Assembly: GCA_023101725.1 (NCBI GenBank) | Contig: JALJCO010003416.1 | Location: 23,383 to 87,382, forward strand | Length of the DNA: 64,000 nt | Direction of reading: 5' to 3' | From: Atherinomorus stipes | Lineage: Eukaryota > Chordata > Actinopteri > Atheriniformes > Atherinidae | Shown here: piece after piece, positions 1 through 12,779 of the stretch | Layout: every line of letters starts with the position of its first letter | Position numbering within the stretch: position 1 is the first letter of the stretch | Program-made: the position numbers and the translations under genes | Notes under the pieces: generated by a model | What the model was told of the DNA's origin: nothing | The model's database searches: none | The model's input: only the letters and a program-made list of their open reading frames with translations

Positions 1-700
1 ATCGATCTTAGCAGGCTCCAAGTTCTGCATTTGTGGCCGGAGCATGTAGCAGTTGGTGTCCTGTATCAGCAGCTGCAGGCTGGTTTCAGGTATTTCTTCA
101 CTGAGCAGAGAGCATGGGACGATTTCACTCTTTTCCAACCGTCTTTGGCAGAAGTTTGATTCTATCCACCTCTTGCTGGAGAGGTTCCCCTGATGTTATT
201 GGTTAAAATCTGCCTGTGAGAGACAGATGGTTCATCCACTCACCTGCCAAGAATTTCTTTGAAAGCACCTGCCCTTTTCCAAACACTATCCAGCGACAAC
301 CTCCCAGATGGTTTTGTGCAACAAACCATCTGGTGTGTTAGGTTAGCATTTGTGCAGGACTCCCAGGCTTTTAAACAATTTATTTCCTTTGGTTTACTCT
401 GCCACTTTCTAGGAAGTATGAGCATCAGCCTTGAGGGAAAGGTTTGTTACATATTCACTTTTTTACCCTTTGGTTGCTTGCCTCAGAAAAGGCCAGTACT
501 TTTTAAAAACTGATGTCAAGAGGACAAGTTAAAGTTCTTATTACCTCAAGCTTACGAGGACCATTTTCTTGTGATAATGGGATACGTTTTTAAATTATCT
601 CGAGAAAATGAATGTTTTTTTGTGATAAAGTTTGTTTTTTGAGACAATGAGATGATTAAGTAATAATATTTAGAATCGGAACAAGAATTACATGTACATG
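1..700. other. unassigned sequence with short hairpin and TTATCTCGAG repeat
   Basis: I recognise no gene here. A short hairpin lies at 304-333, with 11-bp perfect arms (CCAGATGGTTT and its complement) and an 8-nt loop. From about 555 to 665 there are degenerate TTATCTCG / GAGATAA motifs that recur at 3140-3240, suggesting both are relics of one dispersed repeat. The two overlapping short ORFs at 240-513 show no recognisable motif. Confidence 0.4.
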
Positions 701-714
701 TTGGGAGTTCTGAT

Positions 715-1325
715 GTATTGTAGCCTGAGCGGCAGGTAAACAATGTGCGATGAATCGGCGGATGCCTAGTTGACAGCTGGATTGGTGCAGCATCTGCAGT
801 GTTGCAAACTCTGCAACGGTCTGTCGTGGTGAAGCAGGAGCTGAGCAAGAAGGCAAAACTCTCAATTTACTGGTCAATCTACATTCCTACTCTCACCTAT
901 GGTCACAAGCTGTGGGCAGTTACCAAAAGAATGACATTGTGAATCCAAGCGATGGAAATGACTTTCCTCTGCAGGGTGGTGGGGCTTTCTCTTAGAAAAG
1001 CGGTAAGAAGCTCAGTCATTTGGGATGGACTCAGAGTAGAGTCGCTGCTCCTCCCCATTGAGAGGAGCCAGATGAGGTGGCTTGGACATCTGATTAGGAT
1101 GCCTCCTGGATACCTCCCTGGTGAGGCGTTCTGGGCTTCCCAGCAACCCAGGGAAGACCCGGGACATGCTGGAGGGACTACATGTGTCGGCTGGCCTGAG
1201 AACGCCTGGCCATCCCCCCTAAGATGAGCTGGAAAATTTGGCTAGGGAGAGGGAAGTCAGGGCTTCCGTGGCTGCTGCCCCCATGATCTGAGCCTGAATG
1301 AGCAGCAAGAAGAAGGATGGATGTC
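715..1325 (+). pseudogene. Rex3/RTE-like LINE, 3' end of ORF2 (5'-truncated, degraded)
   Basis: This is the C-terminal end of a non-LTR retrotransposon polyprotein, downstream of the reverse transcriptase core. Read in frame it gives SVVVKQELSKKAKLSIYWS, then YGHKLWAVTKRM, a stop codon near 940, then RSQMRWLGHLIRMPPGYLPGE. This tail, with its 'GHLIRMPPG' block, is very common in teleost LINEs. The coding part ends almost directly at a short GGATGGATG tail (1315-1323), which fits Rex3-type elements, known for a very short 3' UTR and (GATG)n tail. An in-frame stop and later frame breaks show it is dead. The 5' side is truncated around 715. The clade assignment (RTE/Rex3) is from memory and could be another fish LINE with a similar C-terminus. 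Confidence 0.75.
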
Positions 1326-1747
1326 ATAACAATTAATATGTTGTTCTTAATTAAATTGATTGAGGGCTACAAGTCATGCTGTGCACGTGTGTGTGTTTGT
1401 AATTCTGGTATGTCTTAGAAATTTGACTTCAAGAAGTAAAATCAGATTGGGTTGAACAATGATGGATGTTCCTCCATCTGACATTTTCAGCTTACATCCT
1501 TTGCTGGTTTGACTGTACTGGGAGAATCTCGTACAGCACAGCTTCTGTACTGGGTTCCCCTTTGGACCCAGTTGAGGTGGTGGGAGGAAGATGATATCTA
1601 AGTTCTCAGCACTGCAGACCTCCTTCAGCAACAGACTGGATCACAAGTGTTTTATCATAAGTCCCTGATTCCTGCAGCAGTCAGACTGGAAACCAGCACT
1701 GCTCCCAGTACAGCACAATCCAACAAACACACTTAATAAAAGATCAT
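1326..1747. other. unassigned interval
   Basis: No recognisable gene or repeat. An 85-codon minus-strand ORF (1374-1631) contains QLGPKGNPVQKLCC but matches nothing I know and lacks splice context, so I do not call it coding. Confidence 0.3.
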
Positions 1748-1755
1748 TTAATTTT

Positions 1756-3011
1756 TAGAGATGTCTGATATTGTCAGCCTACCGATATTATCGACTGATA
1801 TCAGCATTAAAATATGATATCAGAAAATATCTGTATAATTTTTTTCACACTGATGTTGCTACAAAAACCTAGATCAAGATTTCGTAACAGAACAAGGAGA
1901 TCTCGCGAGATTTTGCTCCATTAGCATTGGTTTAGCAAGAAGAAAAGTTACTGTCATTCTGGAAGATTTTCATATCCAAGCATTTCTTTTAGAGTCATGT
2001 AATGGAAATTAGCTTTGTTATAATCCTGCATATTTACACTTTCTATATACATTAAAGTCGTTATAGAAGATGTTTCTTTCAACAATTTTTGCAATATACG
2101 ATAAAAGTGGGTCCACTACCCGATACACGATGACTAATTAAAAGCTTTAAATATATAAATATTACTATACATCAACTGTGAAAGTAATGGGGCTGAAAAA
2201 GATCCCCCAATCATCTCTGCATTCCTTCACTTGATCATTTGTCTACTGGGTCGTCAATCACTTTTACTGCCCTGGTAAGAACGGGTAATAGGCGAGACTG
2301 ACCAATGAGAGTGATTGATTGGCGGAAGTAAAGCTGCAACCCGGAAGCTGCACGCACTCGTCTGATGCTTACAGCAGGTCGCTAACATCATTCTGCTAGC
2401 AGTTAGCGACAGACAGCGACATTTCGTTTACTTTCGTTTGTGACGTGATACCTGCTGTCTGCTAAACACCGGAGTGGTTATTCTGTGGCCGGAAGATGGA
2501 GCTGTGAATCTAGCAGGTTGGTCTAGCGCATTAGCACTATTGAAAAACTCGCGAACAGTCTGTGCTTTCTGAAATGAGGAAACATCTTCTATAGCGCCTT
2601 TAATATGCACTGTCCCATTTTAAATAAATAAACTCAAACTCAGTGGGACTACGGTGCAGCTGCTGCTGCTACAGACTGACTTGCTTTGAAGCTGGTTATA
2701 ACATGTCTGGTTTTAAGCTGTTGGTTAAGTTACCAAGTTGTAAGAAACACTTAGCCACATGTTGGCTAATACCTGCTAGTATCTCATATTTGGCAGCCAG
2801 ATGTCCACAATGAACTCCTCAGGCTGAGTTAAGGCTATTTTGGGATCTTTGCTCTCAGAGCAGAGTTGTACTGTATTGCTCAAAATATTAGAGATGCAAC
2901 CTAACAGTTGTCTGCATATATCGGTATTGGTTGACATCAGATATCAGAGATTAAGATTAAGAATTAGACAATATCGGATATCGGTAAAAAAGCCAATATC
3001 CAACATCCCTA
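1756..3011. mobile_element. hAT-like non-autonomous DNA transposon
   Basis: The left end reads TAGAGATGTCTGATATTG and the reverse complement of the right end reads TAGGGATGTTGGATATTGG, giving imperfect terminal inverted repeats that continue into ATATCGG-type palindromic motifs (left 1756-1840, right 2915-3011). Flanking 8-bp target duplications are TTAATTTT (1748-1755) and TTAATTAT (3012-3019), matching at 7 of 8 positions; an 8-bp duplication is typical of hAT elements. At about 1.26 kb with no long ORF it cannot encode a transposase and would have been mobilised in trans. The interior has GCTAGCAGTTAGCGACAG-type sequence typical of fish hAT 5' regions (inference). Confidence 0.65.
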
Positions 3012-3039
3012 TTAATTATTTCACATATCTAGGAGTCTA

Positions 3040-3130
3040 AATTCTGGCTGAGCGTGAATGTGAGCCTGAGGGAGTGTTTGTCTCTCTGTGTTGGTCTTGT
3101 GATGGACAAGTAGGTGCTGGAATGGATCCA
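3040..3130 (+). repeat. L2-type LINE/SINE tail fragment
   Basis: GAATGTGAGCCTGAGGGAG followed by a degenerate form of the common fish 'GTTTGTCTCTCTGTGTTGG...TGTGATGGAC' unit resembles the 3' tail shared by fish L2-type LINEs and dependent SINEs. A second degenerate copy is at 39770-39920. Both are too diverged for subfamily assignment. Confidence 0.4.
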
Positions 3131-4860
3131 ACCTCCCTGCACTGGAATAATCCGTTATCTCGAGAAGACATCATGAGATAATGATGAGATAAATTATCCC
3201 ATTAAGTTATCGTGAGAATACTTATACATGAGATAACTATGGTTGGAAAAAAAAACAAAACATGCAAGCACGACTGCTTTTGGTTTCCGTGATTATTCAA
3301 AAATGATGTAGATGCACAATGACTTTCCTTCTGCTTGACTTCCTTGTTTAACTGCTGTCAACCTCAAAAATCATGTCTGCTTGTTACATGTTGATACTCG
3401 TCTTTCACAACCCCTGCCTTGAAATTTGCTGGTTTTCTAATTTTCAGGTGTCAGTGATTGTGTGTGTGTGTTGTATGCATTTGGGAACACAATCACGCAT
3501 AGATTTGTGCCTCTCCATGTTAATAAAGCCTACAGATATAGCTGTCAGCTTGCTGTGTTTATACAGGCTCAAGGCCAAATGCTCGAATATCCTCCCTGAC
3601 TTGCTGTCTCAATCCATCGACATCTTTCCATCTGTCTTTCGCTCTTCATCCCTTTCCATCCACATCTGCTTCTCTAGCCTAAGTTTCCTGCAGTAAGTGC
3701 ATCCGGTCATCTGTTGAAGTATCTCTCTTTTTCTGTCCATTTCCATTGTGAAATGAATGCCAAAATTCTTCTTATTACAGGATTTTCAGTTTTTCTTTTA
3801 ATAGAGAGGATTGGGTGGGGAAAGAAACAGAAATCCACCTGCAGACATTTTTTGCACATTTAATTATTTTCAACAGCACTCACAGAGCAGGTGCTATGTT
3901 TTTGCACTCAGCTGTTGCTTGCAAATGTAAGGAAGCAGTGGTGACATTGTAGCTGCAGGAAAAAGGCAGTAGCAAATAGAAAACACAATTTTCTGTGATT
4001 GCACTGCTGTTTGGTTGTTAAGCCGGAGAAATAGGCCATCTCTCATTTAAACATGTGGTCTACCCTGCAAAGCGGAAAACTGAAAGAGCTATTTCTTTTT
4101 TATTCTGACTTACCACAAAAAACTGTCTATTTGCACTTCAAATATTCTCAATAACATATATTTTGACCACACCTTTGCTGCCCCTGTATGTTTAATTGTT
4201 GACTGCACTGAGCCAACGCAACAAAAAACAAGAATATGGGCTGCTAAATTGCGGTTTTTCCTGCGAAAGCTTTGTCGACACTCTTATTAAACGATCTAGA
4301 GCCCCATTAAAATAAACAGGATTGGAAATTAAGGTGCCTTTGCTAGAGGAAAAAAAAAATGTTATTTGCTTAAGATGTTGGGTCAGTGAATCAGTTTTAT
4401 AAGAAAGGAAATATCATTACAATACTAATTGGCTAAATATAAACTTTTCCTCTGGCAAAGCAAATGCTTTTGGTAATGGTACTTAATCATTATTTAATCT
4501 GAGATCATGGGAGGTGCAGAGCCCTGGAAATATCCCTGTTGGTAATCAGAGTGGCTCTCTGACTGATTGACTTGAGACTAAGGCTAAAAAGCATTTTGGT
4601 GGATCTGGGTAAATGTCAGGTGTAGAAATTGATACAGTGGAGCTTTTTAGTGCTGGGGTAGAGAACTGTGCACTCTAAAGGTCAATCCACATTAAGAACA
4701 CTTTTAGAAGTAGTTTTTGACATCTGTCATTATCCTTGACCATCTCACAAAACAGACGCCTGCAAGTCTACACCCAAAGACAAATATTACCATAATAATT
4801 TTTTATGCTTTAAGTTCTTTCTTTGATCTTTTTACTGAAAACTCTTATCTAACTCATCTT
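3131..4860. other. unassigned sequence; TTATCTCGAG repeat at its start
   Basis: The stretch 3140-3240 carries several TTATCTCG / GAGATAA inverted motifs like those at 555-665. The rest is AT-rich, with no gene, transposon or RNA that I can support. The 107-codon ORF at 3373-3696 has no recognisable domain. Confidence 0.35.
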
Positions 4861-5056
4861 GTTCTTTATTGTAAAAACTCAAATTCTCAACAAGTATATT
4901 TGTCTAATTTCTAGTCAAAATATAAGACATAATCACTTAAACAGAAACATTTCAGTGAAATATAAAGTAGGAACTTGTTTTAAGACAATGCATGTAAAAA
5001 TGTCTTATTTCAAAAAATCTTCTCAAGAAAATTTTACTTGTTCTATTGGCAGATCT

Positions 5057-5185
<129 letters not shown>

Positions 5186-5523
5186 TGCTTGTAATAAGCA
5201 AAAATAAATAAATAATAGATAAAAACCTGCCAATAGAAAAACTGAAAATTTTTGGATAGACTAAGATGCCTCGAAATAAGACATATTTAAGATGCATTAT
5301 CTTAAAACAAGTTCCTACAGTCATCCTTAAAACGATTCATACCCCACAATTAAAGAAGAAAAATCAGCTGTCAGTGAATTAAGTTAAAATTAACAATAAC
5401 ATTTCTATGAAAATCATGACATTGGTTTTGATTTGTGGTTCCAAAGTAAAATTAAAAACAAACTTACAAAAAATAAAACAAGGAAACAAGCATGATGGGG
5501 TTCCAAATCTAAAATTTTGTTGA

Positions 5524-5626
5524 GCAACACTTTGAGACAATCACTGCAATCAGGTGTTTTCTCTAATCTTCAAAAAGACTTCTACACCTCTTGTCAGGTA
5601 TTTTGGTCCACTGTTCATGGGAAAGG
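5524..5626 (-). pseudogene. Tc1-like transposase C-terminal remnant
   Basis: On the minus strand this segment translates as HEQWTKIPDKRCRS followed by LFED*RKHLIAVIVSKCC. That is the extreme C-terminus of fish Tc1-like transposases, downstream of the catalytic DDE residues, where 'W.KIP..RCRSLIEDYRKRL.AVI' is typical. An in-frame stop replaces the expected Tyr in the 'EDYRK' block, and no upstream catalytic domain is present, so this is a short dead fragment. It lies within the split right arm of the palindromic MITE, so it may be part of a later insertion into that element. Confidence 0.75.
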
Positions 5627-5913
5627 TGTGCTAAAGCGATGACTGACTGATGACTGACAATTCAAAATCAATACTTTAATTGACTAAATTATAATTTTGT
5701 AAATTTTTATTTATTATTAGTTTCTTGTTTTTTAAATTACTGTTGTGAATTTTCTTTAATTCAAAGCTATGAATAATTTTGAGGACCGTACTGTATATCT
5801 CACTGGACTGGTTGTATTTAGGTAATTATGCCTTATATTGAGTGTGATAAAATATTGTGACTAAAAATTAGACAAATATACTTTTTTTTAATTAGTTTTT
5901 GCAGTGTATGATC

Positions 5914-7340
5914 ATTTTTTGCTAGTGTCTGATCAAAAAGACCATTAGATTCATACACAAACACTTTGTTTCTTGCAGTTCTACTTAAATGGAAGCAATT
6001 TTCATCCAGTAGCCCTGTACAGTTTGAGGACTGCTCTCCTTTCTGCTTTTGACACACAGCTGGTTTTGATGGGAGGAATGGAAGTTTGAATCACTGTGGT
6101 CTGAATCAACATTTCACTTGTGTTGCTTTTAATATGGACTAGAGGATGGTGACATAGGTGACATTAAATGAAGTGTTGATGTGGACATAAAAACAAAAAA
6201 GACTAATAAAGTGAAAATTCCCACAACCAAAGATGTGTTTCAGCACCTGGCGATCAAAGAAAACACATCTTTGAAAACTGCTTGTTAGTGTGTAACTGTT
6301 TCTACTAAAGGGAAAAAAAGAAAAGTGGTTCACATATAGACTAAGAGCCGCTGTTTAAATGTGTGAATGTAATAGTAAATATGGCTCCTATACTGTCAAA
6401 ATGCGGAGTCTTGAGTTGTCAACATGATAAGAGGAAAAAAGTCCATTTACCATTTAATCAGAGCCTGACTTCATATACAACTGAATAACACGTAACTACG
6501 TGGTTACCTGGTGTTCAGGCTTTTTCATTTAGAGAATGGATAATGGAGTGCATTTACATTTATAAACAGAGGAGACAAGGTGACAGAAAAAGCAGATTAT
6601 GCAGCAAATTGGATTATGTGCATTGTACATGCATCAGCTGTCAGCTCTAAAATACATGCTGACATGCAGGTCAGTGACTATGATCTCAACCTTTTACTAC
6701 ATTTTGAAATTTCTTGAAAAATATTTGCATTAACACCAGCTATTTCCTTAAGAGCAGGAATTTTTTTTAGCCATATGAAGTAATGCCAGTTTCAGCTTTA
6801 GATAGGAAATTAAATGATAGTTTACCTGGAGGCATGTCCTGGATGTACCCGAAAATGTTATGATGTTTAACATTTTAATCCAATTACAATGCTATAATTG
6901 CAACAAACTTCCCCTGCTTCATAAATTTAGTGTGTAAATGTTAAAAAATGAAGCAAAATCATTATTATTATTTTAGTAGTCACTTGAGAACTTGTGACAT
7001 GATTCCTGCTGCTCTGTTGAGGGTTTTACCCTTTTTTCATCCACTGATTAGGTTTGACGTCATGCGGCTGCACAGACTTATTTCACTGAAAAGGCTTTAA
7101 CAGAGCAGGTTACTGTATAAAACTAACAAGATATGTTAATTATGGCGCTTCTTATTTGTCTTTCTTGAACCTTTGTTATGCAATAGTTGATGCTGCTGAT
7201 GTAAAAAAAACAACAGATTTTTGTTGGCTCCACCAGCACACTGAACCTTCAGCTCAGTCTTCTTAACCTTTATTTGACACCAGAGGATGAGGACTCTTCA
7301 CCAACAAAGTATGTCTTCACCTGCTCTGTGTCTGACTTTA
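5914..7340. other. unassigned AT-rich sequence
   Basis: I see no gene, RNA or clear repeat family. Short ORFs at 5833-6057 and 6139-6333 (minus) have no recognisable features; the first partly translates the MITE end. Confidence 0.35.
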
Positions 7341-7369
7341 TCTATTATTGTCTGACAAACTCCATATAA

Positions 7370-8110
7370 GCTTTAACCTTCTTGCGTCCCTCTGCTTTCT
7401 TCCATATTCTCCATTTGTGTCTCTGTGGACTTGTCCCCGTCTATTTCTTCTTTGTATTTCATACTGTACAGTTTTCCCTCGATCGTCTTGCCACATCTCT
7501 CTTTTCTATCACCCCGTCCTCATTTTTACTGCCTGTCCTTCTGTGGCTGTCCCTCTCTGTTTTTCAATTTCACTCCCTCACTTCTTCGCTCGCTGTGTAA
7601 ATCCCCTCTTATCCACTCCCAGTAACAACTCACCACATCCAGCTCTCTTGTTCTGTCACTATGGATATTTGTTCTAGATTAACCTGTCACGCTCCCTTCC
7701 ACTTCTCCACTCTCTTGCTTTTTTTCGCACATATTTCATTCTTCTTTTTCATTCTTTCTTCCCCTCTCCTCTACCTCCTTCATTTATTGTTTTTACTCTT
7801 ACTTTTGCCGTGCCAGCTCTCTCCTTCCCCTGGAGAAATGCAACATCAGATTAAAGGGCATCACAGCAACTAGTCCAATGAAATATAAATGTCTGTCCCT
7901 CTCTTCCTCATATCTCCCTCCACCTCTCTCCCATTTGCACAGAAAAAGAGAAAGAGGGACCCTGATGAGCCACCAACCGCCAGCCAATTCCCAGGGATGA
8001 CACGCGTGTTTGTGCCGCACCGATTGCCGTTTGCTTTTCATCTGAGGGGTAGATTGAGCTCTTGACCCACTCCTCCTCCTTTCTTTCATTTTCCTTCTCT
8101 CTACAGCTTT
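7370..8110 (+). other. strand-asymmetric pyrimidine-rich tract
   Basis: About 700 bases on the plus strand are dominated by C and T, with few purine runs. This gives several overlapping Ser/Phe/Leu/Pro-rich ORFs (7348-7873) that look like compositional artefacts rather than genes. Confidence 0.6.
7943..8048 (+). other. exon-like segment after a strong polypyrimidine-AG (speculative)
   Basis: A long pyrimidine tract ends in TTTGCACAG at 7942, a good 3' splice site by eye. The frame beginning at 7943 runs KKRKRDPDEPPTASQFPG and stays open for about 42 codons. A possible but weak donor, GAGGG|GTAGAT, lies at 8048/8049. The basic KKRKR start looks like a nuclear localisation signal, but the peptide matches no family I know and the pyrimidine tract may simply be low-complexity sequence. 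Treat it as a hypothesis only. Confidence 0.15.
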
Positions 8111-8904
8111 CCCCTCCTGTTTGTCACAAAAGTCTGGAGATGGATTTCAGTAAGAGTAAGACAAGTTTTCTACATTATTTTCTCAGAATTCGCTCATGTT
8201 TTTTGTGAAAATTTTCCATCTTTTTCCTTCCCAGCACACGTTCAACATGCCGTCTGCAAATCTGCACAAGCTTAATAGGACTATTCCACGTCAATTTAGT
8301 CACATTTCAAAACGTTTTCACTTCATTTTCATTTGCATTGAAGCACAAGAAATCTGCATAATGCATATGATTTTGTAAACTCCAAATATTAAAGCTCTGG
8401 GGGACTCATTTATCAGGTTAGAGACACTTTTACACTAGGAGTGGCTCAAATTACACAGCATGTTTCGGGTTTAAAACAGGCAAAGTATCATTTTGCTTAT
8501 GGGGAGAGATGTGTATTTGGTCTATCAACTCCTGTTGAATTTGGAAACATTCATAGACAAGATGTTATGCTTTTATTTTTCATCCAAACTTTACTGACAT
8601 TAGAATTCCACAATGTAACTTTCTGATCTCAAAAATGATGTTTTCTTTTTTTAATCAAATTTTGATGGTCTTAGTGACATTTCTAATGTGCATTAATGGA
8701 GCCATTGTTGCCCAGCAGCATACTGAGGTTGAGAAACCGCACTTCACAGCGTTTTTCCTGGGATGCTCTGTCACTTTACAGCAGCATTTAGCAACTAGAT
8801 ATCAGCACTTTGGCCAGTTTGTATGCACCTCATGGCTGATTTAGCAAAAAAAAAAAAAAATGCAAAAGGATATAAGAAGAAGAGAGGGGAAGAGAATGTA
8901 TAAA
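8111..8904. other. unassigned interval
   Basis: No gene or repeat recognised. A 14-base poly(A) run lies near 8846. Confidence 0.35.
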
Positions 8905-9839
8905 CATAGCCTACGTTTACATGCTATCAAAATTCGGGTTAAGGTCAATATTCCGGTTTCTGAAAGATTAGGAATAACCCATTTACATGCGTGAGCAGAC
9001 AGCGTTACTCCTGTATACATGATCACTGCAATCAACTGGAATATTCTGACCCAAACTGCGACGCACAGAAAATATCATGATGATGGGGGATAATGAAGCA
9101 TCCGGAGCCACTATGGTCAAGCCTGCCAAGTTTCAGAATTCCAGCCAAAATAACGCCGGTTGGCTTGGCCGCGGATCCGGGAGAGGCGGTTGGCTTGACG
9201 GCAGTCCTTTGCTGGTGCTGCTGTGCTGGTACTGACCCACCAGCAATACTTGATGGGTCATAGAAGGAGAGAACGTGTGGTGGAAATGGAGCTCGGAGCT
9301 GAAACTGTGCACATTCGCGCTTCCCGTTTCCACCAGAGTCCCCCGGACACTCAAGATGAAGGTGTGCAGTCAGGACTGGAGGGAACGGTTGTAATGATGA
9401 AGTTAACTGACTCCTGCTAGAGTCAGTGAATTTTTCCTGTCACGTCTTTATCAAACTTTGCCAGATGAGTGATGGAGCCCCGCAAAGTAACTGTTTGCAC
9501 ACCAGCTCCTCTCGGGATGTATGTTGCCATGGTGATATATAAACTAGCAAGTACTGTCTGATCGCTGCTATAAATACTCACTATAGTTTACTCAAAAGAC
9601 CAAGAATCCTTGCAAATAGAACATGCACAGACCACAAATATTCCTTTTAATGGAGATATTCTGATACGCGTTTACATGACCAAATATTCCGGTTAGAAAA
9701 AGAGTAACTCAGGGGTAATATTCAGGTTTTTAAAAACGTTTTTGCTAGTGTTTACATGGCCGTGCGGAACCGGGTTATTGCTAATATTCCAGTTATGAAA
9801 GGGTTAAGAAAGAGTTATTGGCTGCATGTAAACGCAGTG
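8905..9839 (-). mobile_element. PIF/Harbinger-like non-autonomous element, copy 1
   Basis: The ends are inverted: the left reads CATAGCCTACGTTTACATGC and the complement of the right reads CACTGCGTTTACATGCAGCC. Both ends continue into inverted subterminal GTTA and AATATTCCGGTT motifs. Homologous copies lie at 34697-35624 and 45330-46739, in the opposite orientation to this one. The plus strand at 9473-9553 encodes MEPRKVTVCTPAPLGMYVAM then VIYKLAST before a stop. The same peptide occurs on the minus strand of both sister copies and resembles the 'KRVAV.LYKLASCAEYR' block of PIF/Harbinger (HARBI1-like) transposases. No full transposase is encoded. The target duplication could not be fixed. Confidence 0.7.
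9472..9561 (+). pseudogene. Harbinger transposase fragment in copy 1
   Basis: The frame reads MEPRKVTVCTPAPLGM, then YVAMVIYKLASTV and a stop. In PIF/Harbinger transposases the region '.P...RVA..LYKLAS.AEYR' precedes a helix-turn-helix-like segment and the DDE nuclease core. Here only that short block remains, without any catalytic residues. The copies at 34969-35060 and 45595-45690 keep the same block on the opposite strand, which argues that it is inherited from a coding ancestor and not a chance ORF. Confidence 0.55.
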
Positions 9840-12180
9840 ATAGACTGTTTAATATTCTGGACAAACCTTCCATTCATGTGACCCGTTTGTTTTAGAAGAG
9901 CTGAAATGAAGAAAGCTGGGCAGTTGCCACCGTCACCATCTTAGCCGCGTTGTGTGTGTCATCATTCCTGGAAAATACAAAAATAAGCAACGAGAGGGGG
10001 CTGTGAGCAAGGGGGTGAGTAATTGACAGCCAAAAAACTCTGAGCTAAGAGCTAACCGAGCTAACACTGAACTAATGGGAGCTAATGCAGATAAGCGGGC
10101 TAAAGCTAAGGAATGCTGTTAGCTGGCTTAAAACCGCTGTTGTGCTACTTTGCTACGTACAGACTGAGGCCTCCGGGGAGCATGCAGAGAGGAAACCACT
10201 AGCCATTTAAGCATAAACATCTGTGTGTTTATGCTATACCTGTAAGGACAATGCCCTATTTATAAAAAAAAAAAAAAAGAAAATAAAGGATTCACAAGCA
10301 CTTTCAAAAAGTGATACGTGTGTTGCATTGTTATTTCTGTATAAACCTTTTAGATTCTTGCCTATTTAGACTGATAAGTGCATATTTTCATTGCATCATC
10401 ATATTTGCGGGAAGTTACTTCCCCACAAACATAATAGATCTCTTCAAACGTAACAGTTATTACAGTGCATTTGCGGGAAATCACCTGTTGGATTTGTAGC
10501 AGGCAGCGGCTGTTACATTCGTGGAATATGCACGTTTGCAGGATTATTATATTAAAAGCTGTATATTTTGTTACATTTGCAGGCGTTATTACATTGGCGG
10601 GTGTGACAGCGTCTAACTGAGAAAATCTGCCAAAGTTCAGGAGTGCTTTTTTTAAAAAAAAAGAACTGAGAATAGAGCTGTTTAAAGCAGAGGTGTTCAG
10701 AGGTGATCCTCGAGGACCGCTGGGTCATAGTAACTAAATGAGATTCTAAATGTGAACTAAATGAGTGGTTAAAACTTTATAATAGTATTTTAGTGGCTCT
10801 TACGTGTGATTTCTCCTCCATGTAAATAAACTTTTTTACTAGAATGAAATTAAACAAGAAAGGAGAAAAGAAAAGGAATGTCCCTACAGCATGTCCCTAC
10901 TTATGATTTATGCATTTTCTTAAAAGAAGCCAAAATTAACAATTGTCAGGCTAAAGAATAATTTAATTAAATCGTATGGCAAAACAACACATTCTTTGCC
11001 AGAGTTTGGAACTTTCATGGAGTCTTGTGTCACAAAAAAAGCCTGAGTCCAATATCTGCATGATACTTCGCTCATTATAATCATAAACCGCAGGAGCCGT
11101 CTTTATCGTCTCTGTGCAAGGTGTCACATCTTGTCTTGTTATGTCTACTGCATGTCATGTTGTGTCTTAAATGTCAAATAATGTGTCTTCAGGCAAATCA
11201 AATCTTAAAATATTGCAGTCTACCCCTCAAAATGATCTCATAAAGAGTGTTCTTAGTGTTAGAGTGAGAGAACAACCGCCTACAGTATGTAAACAACTCA
11301 TTAGTTTCAAGGAATTTCATTATAATGATGGTATCAATGTTATATTTTAGCAACATGTTGTTAATATGATTGATTTAGCTGATTAGCATCTTCTTTCATA
11401 TTTTAATGATTATGTATTACACTTCAAGGAGAAGAATAATGTTGAACATCAGAAATTAACAGTAGCCATTACAATTCACACAATCAGTCTGCTGAACAGA
11501 GAGAGCATGAGCGAGGCTCCATTGACTGTTGGCTGTTTTGGAAAACACTCAGTGATGGGCTGGCTGAAGGTGATTTTGGTAGTCTGGTGATCAGGAGAAT
11601 CAACATGAGAGAGGATTTGCTGCCAGGTTTTTTTTTTTTCTTTTTTTAAGATTTTAAATTAATGTTTTTGTTCAAAAATTGATGCCCCCCCCCCCCCCCC
11701 ACAATTTAAATTAATTTTAGTCTATGTTTATAAGATGGGTGGGGAAAAAGTTACTGCTTTTCTCCAGCAGAGGGCAAAATATCTTCGGCTATCTACTTAC
11801 ATGACATGATACTGTATCTGTGTCTCGAAAAAAAAAAAAAAACAACAGCAAATGGCAAAGAATGGTAGACAATTGTTACAAATGCAAACTACAACAAAAT
11901 TCAGCAATATAGAAGAAGTCCAATTTAAATGGAATCGCCCAAAAAATCATGAGAATTAAATCAGAAAAAAGGTCGCAGCGCTATTACCTACTCAGGAAAC
12001 AGACATCACAGGAATAACTGCATGTAATCCATGTGTTCTGAGGGGAACAAATTACCATTACTGGAACTTTACCAAGACCCGTCTGTTTTTTCACCTGGTA
12101 ATTTAACAAGTTTTATTTCATTTTTTTTTTCTTTTTTTACCTTAGACACACAGGACATAAACGCTGATCAACAGCTGAAT
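9840..12180. other. unassigned sequence with GCTAA-rich and ACATTTGCGGG repeats
   Basis: The segment 10040-10120 has many degenerate GAGCTAAC motifs. Between 10405 and 10605 a motif like TTACATTTGCGGG recurs about five times, probably one fish repeat unit. A short CCTCGAGGACCGCTG motif at about 10706 is the remains of a common fish repeat. Homopolymers: T-rich at 11628-11648, 16 C at 11685-11700, and A at 11827-11842. No gene is supported. Confidence 0.4.
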
Positions 12181-12204
12181 CTGTTGGACTGCGTCCCCTC
12201 TACT

Positions 12205-12525
12205 TCCCCACCCAGCAAAATCTGGTTGAAAAGACGTTGAAAAGACATCATGTCCATCCGTTGAAAACGTTGAAACAAAGTTTTGATTTGGTTGAAAAGT
12301 GAAAGGTGAAAAGACGTCTCTCAATTAAATGTTGAAAAGACGTTTTTCGACGACTTTTCAACGTCTAATTTTGGGCTAAATTTGGACCAAATCTGACAGT
12401 CCAAACTCAGCTCCATTTTTAACGTCTATTTTTAGGCTTAAATATGGCCATGACGGACTGACCAGATTTAGCCCAAAAAACAACGTTGAAAAAGCATCTT
12501 GTTTGGTGGGCGGGTGGTATGGTGA
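12205..12525. repeat. GTTGAAAAGACGT-rich MITE-like repeat
   Basis: The interval is built of direct and inverted copies of GTTGAAAAGACGT / ACGTCTTTTCAAC, with weakly inverted ends (CCCACCCAGCAAAATC on the left; CTTGTTTGGTGGG on the right). The density of inverted motifs suggests a small non-autonomous element. The family is unknown to me. Confidence 0.5.
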
Positions 12526-12779
12526 CATTGTGCTAGTGTATCCACTGAACCTTCACTTGGACTTTCCCAGCACAGAAACAAAGAATGCACAATTCAGTTC
12601 ATTTAAGGTTTTTTTTTACACTTATTTTCATTTGTTTGTAAACAGGCAAGGGATTTGACATATACAGTACAGCTTATAACATCACTGATTAATGGAAATT
12701 TCAGAACGAGGATCACAGAATAACATCATTAAGTTGCAGAGTTCAGATCATAACAAATATGTTCTGGGAACAATGTGGT